Positions 18,500 to 26,531 of a DNA stretch of 64,000 nucleotides are shown here, in pieces. The notes beneath the pieces are model-generated. The model was not told the DNA's origin, ran no database searches, and worked only from the letters and a program-made list of their open reading frames with translations. The first letter of the stretch is position 1; every line of letters begins with the position of its first letter. Source of the stretch: JALYOC01 sp036675345 (GTDB lineage: Bacteria > Myxococcota > Myxococcia > Myxococcales > Myxococcaceae); the NCBI GenBank assembly GCA_036675345.1, contig JAKFFE010000009.1:48716-112715 (forward strand), in the 5' to 3' direction. Position numbers and translations under genes: made by a program.

Positions 18500-18554
18500 C
18501 GCCTTCGAGGATACCCTGGCGGCGCGAAACCGCGTGTTAGGGTCCGCGCCCTCT

Positions 18555-19547
18555 ATGGCGCAGCGAAGCACCCGACCGTCGGCCCAGCGCCGCGGGACGG
18601 GGAAGAAGAAGAAGACCCCGGCGCCACGCTTCGAGGCCCCGGTGGATCCGGACCGGCTGCGGATCGCCATCCTCTCCCGGAAGCGTTCCCTCTACTCCAC
18701 CTCCCGGATGGTGGAGGCGATCAAGGCGCGCGGGCACCGGCCGCTGGTGCTGGACACCCTGCGCTGCAACATGATCATCGCCAACTCCGGCTCCCGGATG
18801 ACCTTCCGGGGGGTGGAGGTGCGCAACCTCTCGGTGGCCATCCCCCGCATCGGGGCCTCGATCACCGCCTATGGGCTGGCGGTGGTGAACCACCTGGAGA
18901 TCATGGGAGTGCCGGTGCTGAACCGGGCCCCGCCGATCTCCCGCAGCCGGGACAAGCTGCGCTGTCTGCAGCTGCTGGCGGGCGCCGGGCTGGCGATCCC
19001 GGCCACGGTGCTGGCCCATGATCGCAGCAACGTGGCCAAGCTGGTGGAGCAGGTGGGAGGGCTGCCGGCGATCATCAAGCTGATCCGCGGCACCCAGGGG
19101 GTGGGGGTGATGATCGCCTCCACCCTGCCCGAGGTGCAGACGATGCTGGATACCTTCTGGGACCTGGGCCAGGAGATCGTGCTCCAGGAGTTCATCCGCG
19201 AGTCGCGAGGGGTGGACGTCCGGGCGCTGGTGGTAGGGGACCGGGTGGTGGGGGCGATGCGCCGGCGGGCCAAGAAGGGCGAGTTCCGCTCCAACATCCA
19301 CCGGGGCGGCGAGGGCACCCCGATCGAGCTGACCGCCGAGTACCGCGACGCGGCGGTGAAGGCGGCCCGGGTGATCGGCCTGGAGGTGGCGGGGGTGGAC
19401 ATGCTGGAGGGGGCGGACGGGCCGAAGATCATGGAGATCAACTCCAGCCCCGGCTTCGAGGGACTGGAGCGCGCCACCGGGGAGGACATCGCCGGGGCGA
19501 TCATCGACCACGCGATCGAGGTCGCCCGGAGACCTCGCCCGGAGTGA
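18555..19547 (+). CDS. rimK: RimK-family ATP-grasp ligase
   Basis: A 330-residue ATP-grasp enzyme of the RimK family, which ligates glutamate or related amino acids to the C terminus of proteins such as ribosomal protein S6. Visible features are RIAILSRKRSLYSTSRM near the N-terminal domain start, the RDKLRCLQLLAGAGLAIP central block, the ATP-binding IIKLIRGTQGVGV strand-loop, IVLQEFI, the basic RRAKKGEFRSN loop and the metal-binding MEINSSPGFEG. A 30-residue Lys/Arg-rich N-terminal extension is unusual, and the true start could lie inside it. The target protein is unknown. Confidence 0.85.
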   Translation: MAQRSTRPSAQRRGTGKKKKTPAPRFEAPVDPDRLRIAILSRKRSLYSTSRMVEAIKARGHRPLVLDTLRCNMIIANSGSRMTFRGVEVRNLSVAIPRIGASITAYGLAVVNHLEIMGVPVLNRAPPISRSRDKLRCLQLLAGAGLAIPATVLAHDRSNVAKLVEQVGGLPAIIKLIRGTQGVGVMIASTLPEVQTMLDTFWDLGQEIVLQEFIRESRGVDVRALVVGDRVVGAMRRRAKKGEFRSNIHRGGEGTPIELTAEYRDAAVKAARVIGLEVAGVDMLEGADGPKIMEINSSPGFEGLERATGEDIAGAIIDHAIEVARRPRPE

Positions 19548-19643
19548 CGCGTTGCCTCCCTGGTCGCTCCTCGACCCTGCACGAATTTGCCCCCCGGGGG
19601 GATTGGCAGGTGAGGGGACGCCTTCCTAAAGTCGGCGCCGTCG

Positions 19644-20309
19644 ATGAAGCCCAACCAGAAGCCGCTGCAGATCATGGTCTACCAGGATGCGCTCTGCGCC
19701 TGGTGCTACGTGGCCGAGTCCCGCATCGAAGTGCTGAAGCGGGAGTTCGGTGACTCCGTCCGGTGGCTGCGCCGCCCGTTTCCGCTGCGGCCCCAAGATG
19801 TGGTCCCCTCCGATCGGGATCGGCTGCAGTGGCTGAAGGAGGTGGCGGCCGCCCAGCTGGAGCCGGAGGGAAAGAAGCTGACCCCCGAGCTGTGGAACGC
19901 GCGGGAGCTGCCCCGCTCCAGCGTCCCGGCGCTGGCCGCGCTGGAAGCGGCCCGGCTTCAGGGACGGGAGGCGCATGACGCCCTCTTCCATTCGCTGCAG
20001 CGGGCCGGGTTGGAGCAGGGGGTGAACATCACCCGCAGCGACGTGATCTTCGAGCTGGCCTCCGGGCTGGGCCTGGAGATGAACCGCTTCTGCGCCGCCT
20101 TCGGCTCTCCGGAGACCCGGCGGCTGATCGCCGAGGAGCACAAGCTGGCCTCGGAGCGCGGGGTGAAGGGCGCCCCCACCCTGGTGATTGCGGGCAAGTG
20201 GATGCTGTCCGGCCTTCGGGACATTTCCGAGTACCGGGAGCAGATCCTCTCCTGCCTGCACAAGGTGGACTGGGCCCAGGCCCCCGCCAGCGACCGCGTC
20301 CTCCACTAG
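19644..20309 (+). CDS. DsbA-family thioredoxin-fold oxidoreductase (FrnE-like)
   Basis: A 221-residue cytoplasmic protein of the DsbA/FrnE/2-hydroxychromene-2-carboxylate isomerase superfamily. It has a CAWC active site (C18, C21) after the first strand and the cis-proline loop GAPTLVI in the C-terminal part, with the all-helical insertion typical of DsbA between them. No signal peptide is present, so it probably works on cytoplasmic dithiols or small-molecule substrates rather than in the periplasm. It lies 56 bases upstream of the FHA activator gene and may share its transcript. Confidence 0.82.
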   Translation: MKPNQKPLQIMVYQDALCAWCYVAESRIEVLKREFGDSVRWLRRPFPLRPQDVVPSDRDRLQWLKEVAAAQLEPEGKKLTPELWNARELPRSSVPALAALEAARLQGREAHDALFHSLQRAGLEQGVNITRSDVIFELASGLGLEMNRFCAAFGSPETRRLIAEEHKLASERGVKGAPTLVIAGKWMLSGLRDISEYREQILSCLHKVDWAQAPASDRVLH

Positions 20310-20365
20310 GGACCTACAGCCCTTGCGTGGGCAGTTCCACCCATGCCAGTTTGGCCGGACCGTCC

Positions 20366-22189
20366 ATGAGCGAAGCCGCCAAGAATGTGACTGCGGGCGC
20401 GGCCACCCGGACCGTGGTTCCCTCGGGCGCCTCCCGCCAGTCCGAACGCTTCTACCTGCTGGTGCTGGAGGGGGCCTCCTCCTCCCTGTTCCACCTGCCC
20501 CACAACGGGGTGGTCACCGTCGGCCGCACCGACGAGGTGGAGCTGAAGCTGGAGGACCCGGGCGCCTCGCGCAAGCACGCCAAGCTGGTGATCGCCGAGG
20601 GCGATGTGCGGCTGGTGGATCTGGGAAGCCACAACGGCACCCGGGTCAACGGGGAGAAGCTCCAGGACGGACGGACCCTGGTCTCCGGGGATGTGATCGG
20701 GATCGGCTCCGCCACCCTGGTGCTGCACGGGGCGCGGCCGCAGACCACCCGGGTGGTGCTGGACCAGGGACAGCTGCGCAACCGGCTGGAGGAGGAGGTG
20801 GCGCGGGCGCTGGAGTACGAACGCCCCCTGACGGTGTTGGCCCTGGCGCTCAAGGGCACCTTGAACTCCAAGGTGGATCTCCCCCGGGGCTTCGCCGAGC
20901 GGCTGCGGCTGATGGACGTGGCCGGCTGGAGCGCGGAGACCCTGCTGGTGATCCTGCTGCCGGAGTTCGGGCCGGAGGACGCGCGGGACGCGGCCCAGCC
21001 GCTGATCTCCGCCCTGGCCCCGCTGGCCCCGGAGGTCACCGCCGGGTTCGCCTCCTTCCCCCAGGACGGGTGTGACGCGGACACCCTGCTGGCCGCCGCC
21101 CGGGCCGCCGCCTTCGTGGCCACCACCGGGCAGCCGGCGGCGGGCAGCGAGGCCGCGGTGCGGCGGATCGTGCTCGGGGACCGGACGATCCTGGTGGCGG
21201 ACACCGCGATGCTGCGGCTGTTCGAATTGCTCAAGCGGCTGGCGGCCAGCGATCTCCCGGTGCTGATCTGCGGAGAGACCGGGGCCGGCAAGGAGAACGC
21301 CGCCTACTCGGTGCACCACTGGTCGGCGCGCACCGGCAAGGCGTACGTGACCGTGAACTGCGCGGCGATCCACGAGTCGCTGGTGGAGAGCGAGCTGTTC
21401 GGTCACGAGAAGGGGTCGTTCACCGGCGCGGTGGCCGCCAAGGCCGGCCTGTTCGAGACCGCCGACGGGGGGACCATCTTCCTGGATGAGATCGGCGAGC
21501 TGTCCCCCAACGTGCAGGCCAAGCTGCTGCGGGCGCTGGAGACCAAGAAGATCAGCCGGGTGGGCGAGGTGAAGGAACGCTCGGTGAACATCCGGGTGGT
21601 GGCCGCCACCCACCGCAACCTGGAGGAGGAGGTGAAGGCCGGCCGCTTCCGCCAGGATCTCTACTTCCGCCTCTCCGCCGCCACGGTGATGCTGCCTCCG
21701 CTGCGGGACCGCCCGCGGGAGATCCCGATCCTGGCCCGGTCCTTCCTGGAGCAGGCCTGCGCCCGGCTGAACCGGGAGGCGATGACCATCTCCCCCTCCG
21801 CGATGCAGCTGCTGACCAGCCACCGCTGGGAGGGCAACGTCCGCGAGCTGCGCAACACCATGGAGTACGTGGCCGCCGCCTCTCAGGATCCGGTGCTGGA
21901 GCCCTGGCAGCTGCCGGACCGGGTTCGGGGCAGCGCGGTGCCGGCGGGTGAGGATGGGAGTACCCCGGAGGCCAACACGCCCCGGGATCCCTCCAGCAAG
22001 GTGTTCCGGCGGGTCTCGGATGAGGTGCGGGACCTGGAGCGGGCCCGGATGGTGGAGGCGCTGGAGGCCACCGGCGGGGTGCAGACCCGCGCCGCCAAGC
22101 TGATCGGGATGCCGCTGCGGACGTTCGTGCTCAAGCTCAAGGAGTACGGGCTGGGCAAGCACGCGGTCACCGCTGCCAAGGAGGGCTGA
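20366..22189 (+). CDS. FHA and degenerate GGDEF-like sigma-54-dependent activator
   Basis: A 607-residue enhancer-binding protein. An N-terminal FHA domain (TVGRTDE, SRKH, DLGSHNGT, about 40-125) is followed by about 140 residues that resemble a diguanylate cyclase fold (LRNRLEEEVARALEYERPL start; GFASFPQDGCDADTLL end) but lack a GGDEF signature. The AAA+ domain has Walker A GETGAGKE (303-310), the sigma-54 contact loop GSFTGA (350-355), and Walker B GGTIFLDE. A Fis-like HTH ends the protein. Only four bases separate it from the kinase gene downstream, so the kinase may phosphorylate the FHA partner or this protein. It is a fully competent-looking sigma-54 activator. Confidence 0.9.
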   Translation: MSEAAKNVTAGAATRTVVPSGASRQSERFYLLVLEGASSSLFHLPHNGVVTVGRTDEVELKLEDPGASRKHAKLVIAEGDVRLVDLGSHNGTRVNGEKLQDGRTLVSGDVIGIGSATLVLHGARPQTTRVVLDQGQLRNRLEEEVARALEYERPLTVLALALKGTLNSKVDLPRGFAERLRLMDVAGWSAETLLVILLPEFGPEDARDAAQPLISALAPLAPEVTAGFASFPQDGCDADTLLAAARAAAFVATTGQPAAGSEAAVRRIVLGDRTILVADTAMLRLFELLKRLAASDLPVLICGETGAGKENAAYSVHHWSARTGKAYVTVNCAAIHESLVESELFGHEKGSFTGAVAAKAGLFETADGGTIFLDEIGELSPNVQAKLLRALETKKISRVGEVKERSVNIRVVAATHRNLEEEVKAGRFRQDLYFRLSAATVMLPPLRDRPREIPILARSFLEQACARLNREAMTISPSAMQLLTSHRWEGNVRELRNTMEYVAAASQDPVLEPWQLPDRVRGSAVPAGEDGSTPEANTPRDPSSKVFRRVSDEVRDLERARMVEALEATGGVQTRAAKLIGMPLRTFVLKLKEYGLGKHAVTAAKEG

Positions 22190-22193
22190 GCGG

Positions 22194-25100
22194 GTGGCGG
22201 ACGGGGGCTCCGGTTCAGACAGCGGCGAGTGGAAGCCGCCCGAGCACTTCGAGGAGTACCGGATCGTGCGCGCGCTGGGCCGCGGCGCGATGGGCAGCGT
22301 GTACCTGGCCCATGACTCGCTGCTGGATCGCCCGGTGGCGGTGAAGTTCATCGCCGCGGACGATCCGGACGCCGACACCCGGGACCGCTTCTTCGTGGAG
22401 GCCCGGGCGGTGGCCCGGCTGCAGCACCCCAACGTGGTGGCGATCTTCCGGGTCGGCGAGCTGCGCGGCCGTCCCTACCTGGTCTCCGAGTTCTTGCGCG
22501 GCGAGTCGCTGGACCACGTGAAGAAGCCGCTGGAGTGGCAGCGGGTGCTGCAGATCGGGATCGAGCTGACCCGCGGGCTGGCCGCCGCCCACCGCCGGGG
22601 GGTACTGCACCGGGACATCAAGCCGGCCAACGCGATGCTCACCGAGGACGGCGGGGTGAAGCTGCTGGACTTCGGGCTGGCCAAGTTCCTGGACAGCGCC
22701 GGTCCGTCGCCCCACGCCACCTTGCTGGGCCTGAAGGCGGCGGACCTGGTGCCGGCGCGGGTGGCCGCCGCGGAGGCTGCCGGGCCGGGACAGACTGTCA
22801 CCTTGCCGGAGCCGGAGTCCGCCTCCGCCGCCTCCCCCGCTCAGACTCTCAGCCTTCCGCCCCCGAGCGCCGCGCCCTCCCCCGCTCCGGCGGCGACCTC
22901 CTCCGATCCGGCCGGCACCCCGCCCGCGAACGAGGGCGATCGCTCCACCCGGGCGCTGGATTCCTTCGCCGAGCCGCCTGCCTCCGGACTGGATCCTGCT
23001 CCGCCGGAGTCCTTCTTCACCGGCTCCACCTGGGTCCGGCCCTCGGCGGCCAGTGTCCCGGTGGAGCACCCGGACAGCGTCCCGGTGTTCGGTTCGGCGG
23101 ACACCCGGATCCGTGAGTCCCAGCCGGGAGCGGCCAGCGCCACGCCTCCCCTTCCCGCGCCCCTCCCGGTGGTGGTCACCGCCGCCACCCTGGATCTGAC
23201 CCGCTCCTCGCCACGGAAGGTGGCCTCGGGGTCGCGCGATCCGCTGGACCTCTCCAAGCGTTCGCCCTCGCTGACCGGGGACGGGGCGGTGCTGGGCTCG
23301 CCCCTGTACATGGCGCCGGAGGCCTGGCGGTCGGACCCGGCCACCCCGCGCACCGACGTGTACTCGATGGGGGTGCTGCTCTACGAACTGGCCGCCGGCG
23401 GCTCCCCCTGGCACGGGTTGTCGGTGCCGCAAATCGCCGCGTCCACCCTGCAGAAGGACGCGCCGCCGCTGCGGGAGCGCAACCCCAAGGTGGATCCCGC
23501 GCTGGCGGCGGTGATCGACCGCTGCCTCCGCCGCGAGCCCGCCGAACGCTACGAGTCCGGCGAGGCGCTGAGGGAGGCGCTGGAGAGCCTGGCCGCGCCG
23601 GCCCCGGTGGCGGCGGTGCTGCCGGAGGGCAACCCCTACCGCGGGCTGCTGACCTTCGAGGCCGAGCACCGCTCGCTGTTCTTCGGCCGGGGCGCGGAGA
23701 TCCGGGCCATCCTGGATCGGCTGCGCTCCGAGTCCCGGGTGGTGGTGGCGGGCGACTCCGGGGTGGGCAAGTCCTCGCTGTGCCGGGCCGGGGTGTTGCC
23801 GGCGATCCTGGACGGAGCGATGGGGGGCGAGCCGCCCACCGTGCTCCGGCTGATCCCCGGACGCCACCCGGTGGCCTCGCTGGCCGCGGTGCTCAGCGCC
23901 CAGCTGGGCAAGGAGGAGGCGGAGGTGGCCGCCTGGCTGCACGCGGATCCCAGCCAGCTGGGCCGGGAGCTGCGCAAGGCGGCCCCCAAGGGCGGGACGG
24001 TGCTGTTCATCGATCAGCTGGAGGAGCTGGTCACCCTCTCCGACCCCGACGAGGCGCGGGTGGTGGCCGAGGCGCTGGGGTCGCTGGCGATCTCCGCCGC
24101 CGGGCTGCGGGTGCTGGGCACCGCCCGCTCCGACTTTTTGGGACGACTGGCCGGGTTGCCCGGCTTCGGGGACGAGCTGGCCCGGGTGCTGTACCTGCTC
24201 AAGCCGCTGGGGGAGGACGGGGTGCGGGAGGCGATCGTGGCCCCGGCCCGGGCGCTGGGCTTCGGCTTCGAGACCGGGGCGATGGTCCAGTCGCTGGTGG
24301 ACGCCGCCACCCGGGCGGACGGATCGCTGCCGCTGCTGCAGTTCGCCCTCTCCGAATTGTGGGAGGCCAGAGATGTCGCCCGGAAGATCATCCCCGCCTC
24401 GGCCCTGGAGCGGATGGGCGGGGTGGAGGGCGCGCTGGCCGAGCACGCCGACGGGGTGCTGCACTCGCTGGTGGGCGGTCAGCGGGGCGCCGCGCGGCGG
24501 ATCCTGCTCAAGCTGGTGACCCCGGAGCGGACCCGGGCCCGCAAGTCGGAGGCGGAGCTGGTGGCCGGAGATCCGGAGGCCCGCCGGGCGCTGGAGACCC
24601 TGGTCCGCGGTCGGCTGGTGGTGGCCCGGGACACCGAGGAGGGAGAGGGCAGCTACGAGGTGGCGCACGAGGCGCTGCTCACCGGGTGGACCACCCTGCG
24701 GGAGTGGCTCTCCAGCAACAAGGAGACCCGGGCCGCCCAGGCGCGACTGGAGACGGCGGCGGGAGAGTGGCTGCGGCTGGACCGGACCCGGGACGCGCTG
24801 TGGAGCCCGCGCCAGCTGGAGGAGATCCGGATCATCAACCCGGACGACCTGGGCTCCACCGAGCGCGCGTTCCTGGACGAGTCCCGGCGGTCTTTCCGCC
24901 GCAAGCGGCTCGTCCGCTGGATGGGCGCCTCCGGGGCGGTGCTGGGGGTGGGGTTGATCATCGGCGGGGTGCAATGGCGCGAGCAGCAGGCCCTGCGCGC
25001 CAAGGTGGAGGCGCGGCTGGCCGAGGCGGACCAGCACACCCTGCGCACCGAGGGGCTGTCCCGACAGGCGGAGGAGGTCCGCCGCCAGGCCTTCGAGCTC

Positions 25101-26462
25101 TTCCACCAGAAGGATCCCCGACCCGCGGAGGACCGGTGGGTGGTGGCGCGCCGGCTGGCCAGGGAGGCGGAGCTTGGCTTCCACGAGGCCGAACGCCACC
25201 TGGAGTCGGCGCGCTCCCTGGCCCCGGCGGACCCGCAGGTGATGGGGCGCCTGGCGGGCTTGACGCGAGATCGTCTGCTCCTGGCCGAACAGCTGCACCA
25301 GGACCAGCGGGTCAGCGAGCTGAGGGATCGCCTCTCGCTCTTCGATCACGACGGAACTGTGCGAGCCCAGCTGGACTCGCCCGCGGTGGTGAGCGTGGAG
25401 ACCGACCCCCCGGGCGTCTCGGTGGCGATCCTCTCCTTCGACCCCCGGAGCGGGAACCGGGAGCTGCTGGGCCGACGGGAGCTGGGGACCACCCCGCTGC
25501 GCGAGCTCCAGCTCCCGCCCGGGTCCGCTGTCCTCGAGTTCTCCGCCGAGGGCAGGGCCCGGGTGCGCTACCCGCTGTTGCTGCAGCGGGGCCAGCGGCT
25601 GAACCTCGCCCCCCGGATTCCCGGTCGGCGGGAGGTGCCCCCGGGCTTCCTCTTCGTCCCCGCGGGCACCTTCCTGGCCGGCAGCGCGGAGGACGACGAT
25701 CTCCGGCGGACCTTCCTCTTCGCCCCCCCACTCCACCCGCGCCACACCGGCGACTATCTGATCTCCGAACGCGAGCTGACCTACGGAGAGTGGATCGCGT
25801 TTCTGCAGACCCTCCCTCCGGCAGAGAGGGCCAAACGGACTCCGCTGGTGAACCAGTCCCGCTCCTATATGGGGGTGGAGCTGGGGCAGGAGGCCGGCTG
25901 GACCCTGTCCCTGGCGCTCCCCACCGCCCGCCATCAGGCCAAGCAGGGTGAACCGCTGGTGTTTCCGGGGCGAGCCCGCAACCGGGAGGTGGACTGGAGC
26001 CGGCTCCCGGTGAGCGGGATCTCCTTCTCCGACGCGGAGGCGTACGCCCGCTGGCTGCACTCCAGCGGCAGGCTGCCGGGAGCCCGGATGTGCACCGAGG
26101 ATGAGTGGGAGCGCGCCGCGCGGGGCGCCGATGGCCGGCCCTTTCCCTGTGGACACACCCTCCGCCCGGACGACGCCAACTACGACGAGACCTATGGTCG
26201 GGTCGGCAACGCCTATGGACCGGATGAGGTGGGGTCGCACCCCTCCTGTCCCAGCCCGGTGGGGCTGCTCGATGCCTCCGGGAACGTGTGGGAGTGGCTG
26301 CGTTCCACCAGCCCCACCTCGGAGGTGGTCTACCGGGGGGGAGGGTTCTACGAGGGCGCGCTCTCCAGTCGGCTGGCGAACCGGAATGTAGGGGATCCCC
26401 ACATGAGGGACGTCCAGAACGGCGTCCGCCTGTGCGCCGATCTTCCGCCCTTGGGCCCATAG
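22194..26462 (+). CDS. Ser/Thr protein kinase with STAND NTPase and FGE-sulfatase-like domains
   Basis: A 1422-residue signalling protein. The kinase domain begins with GRGAMGSVYLAH and has catalytic HRD at 139-141 and DFG at 159-161, but its APE is at 374-376: a Ser/Pro/Ala-rich insert of about 185 residues interrupts the activation segment. A STAND-type NTPase follows, with Walker A GDSGVGKS at 520-527. One membrane helix lies at about 905-927, then a coiled region, a PEGA-like segment and an FGE/SUMF-like domain (1155-1415; GISFSDAEAYARW, CTEDEWERAARG, GNVWEW). FGE catalytic cysteines are not evident, so the outer domain probably senses or binds. It starts at GTG directly behind the FHA activator gene. 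Confidence 0.9.
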   Translation: MADGGSGSDSGEWKPPEHFEEYRIVRALGRGAMGSVYLAHDSLLDRPVAVKFIAADDPDADTRDRFFVEARAVARLQHPNVVAIFRVGELRGRPYLVSEFLRGESLDHVKKPLEWQRVLQIGIELTRGLAAAHRRGVLHRDIKPANAMLTEDGGVKLLDFGLAKFLDSAGPSPHATLLGLKAADLVPARVAAAEAAGPGQTVTLPEPESASAASPAQTLSLPPPSAAPSPAPAATSSDPAGTPPANEGDRSTRALDSFAEPPASGLDPAPPESFFTGSTWVRPSAASVPVEHPDSVPVFGSADTRIRESQPGAASATPPLPAPLPVVVTAATLDLTRSSPRKVASGSRDPLDLSKRSPSLTGDGAVLGSPLYMAPEAWRSDPATPRTDVYSMGVLLYELAAGGSPWHGLSVPQIAASTLQKDAPPLRERNPKVDPALAAVIDRCLRREPAERYESGEALREALESLAAPAPVAAVLPEGNPYRGLLTFEAEHRSLFFGRGAEIRAILDRLRSESRVVVAGDSGVGKSSLCRAGVLPAILDGAMGGEPPTVLRLIPGRHPVASLAAVLSAQLGKEEAEVAAWLHADPSQLGRELRKAAPKGGTVLFIDQLEELVTLSDPDEARVVAEALGSLAISAAGLRVLGTARSDFLGRLAGLPGFGDELARVLYLLKPLGEDGVREAIVAPARALGFGFETGAMVQSLVDAATRADGSLPLLQFALSELWEARDVARKIIPASALERMGGVEGALAEHADGVLHSLVGGQRGAARRILLKLVTPERTRARKSEAELVAGDPEARRALETLVRGRLVVARDTEEGEGSYEVAHEALLTGWTTLREWLSSNKETRAAQARLETAAGEWLRLDRTRDALWSPRQLEEIRIINPDDLGSTERAFLDESRRSFRRKRLVRWMGASGAVLGVGLIIGGVQWREQQALRAKVEARLAEADQHTLRTEGLSRQAEEVRRQAFELFHQKDPRPAEDRWVVARRLAREAELGFHEAERHLESARSLAPADPQVMGRLAGLTRDRLLLAEQLHQDQRVSELRDRLSLFDHDGTVRAQLDSPAVVSVETDPPGVSVAILSFDPRSGNRELLGRRELGTTPLRELQLPPGSAVLEFSAEGRARVRYPLLLQRGQRLNLAPRIPGRREVPPGFLFVPAGTFLAGSAEDDDLRRTFLFAPPLHPRHTGDYLISERELTYGEWIAFLQTLPPAERAKRTPLVNQSRSYMGVELGQEAGWTLSLALPTARHQAKQGEPLVFPGRARNREVDWSRLPVSGISFSDAEAYARWLHSSGRLPGARMCTEDEWERAARGADGRPFPCGHTLRPDDANYDETYGRVGNAYGPDEVGSHPSCPSPVGLLDASGNVWEWLRSTSPTSEVVYRGGGFYEGALSSRLANRNVGDPHMRDVQNGVRLCADLPPLGP

Positions 26463-26468
26463 GATTCG

Positions 26469-26484
26469 TGGCACGAGCTGTGCT
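26469..26484 (+). promoter_or_regulatory. Sigma-54 (-24/-12) promoter before the ADYC lipoprotein gene
   Basis: TGGCACG-AGCT-GTGCT matches the sigma-54 consensus TGGCACG-N4-TTGCW, with GG at 26470-26471 and GC at 26482-26483 separated by exactly ten bases. Transcription would start near 26495, giving a leader of about 37 bases before the ATG. It lies just after the kinase stop codon. The FHA activator two genes upstream keeps a sigma-54 contact loop and is the obvious candidate regulator, although no enhancer site was identified. Confidence 0.72.
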
Positions 26485-26531
26485 TAGGTCCTCCTCGCCC
26501 GCCGCACCTCACCCCCAGGGGGAATCTCCCA

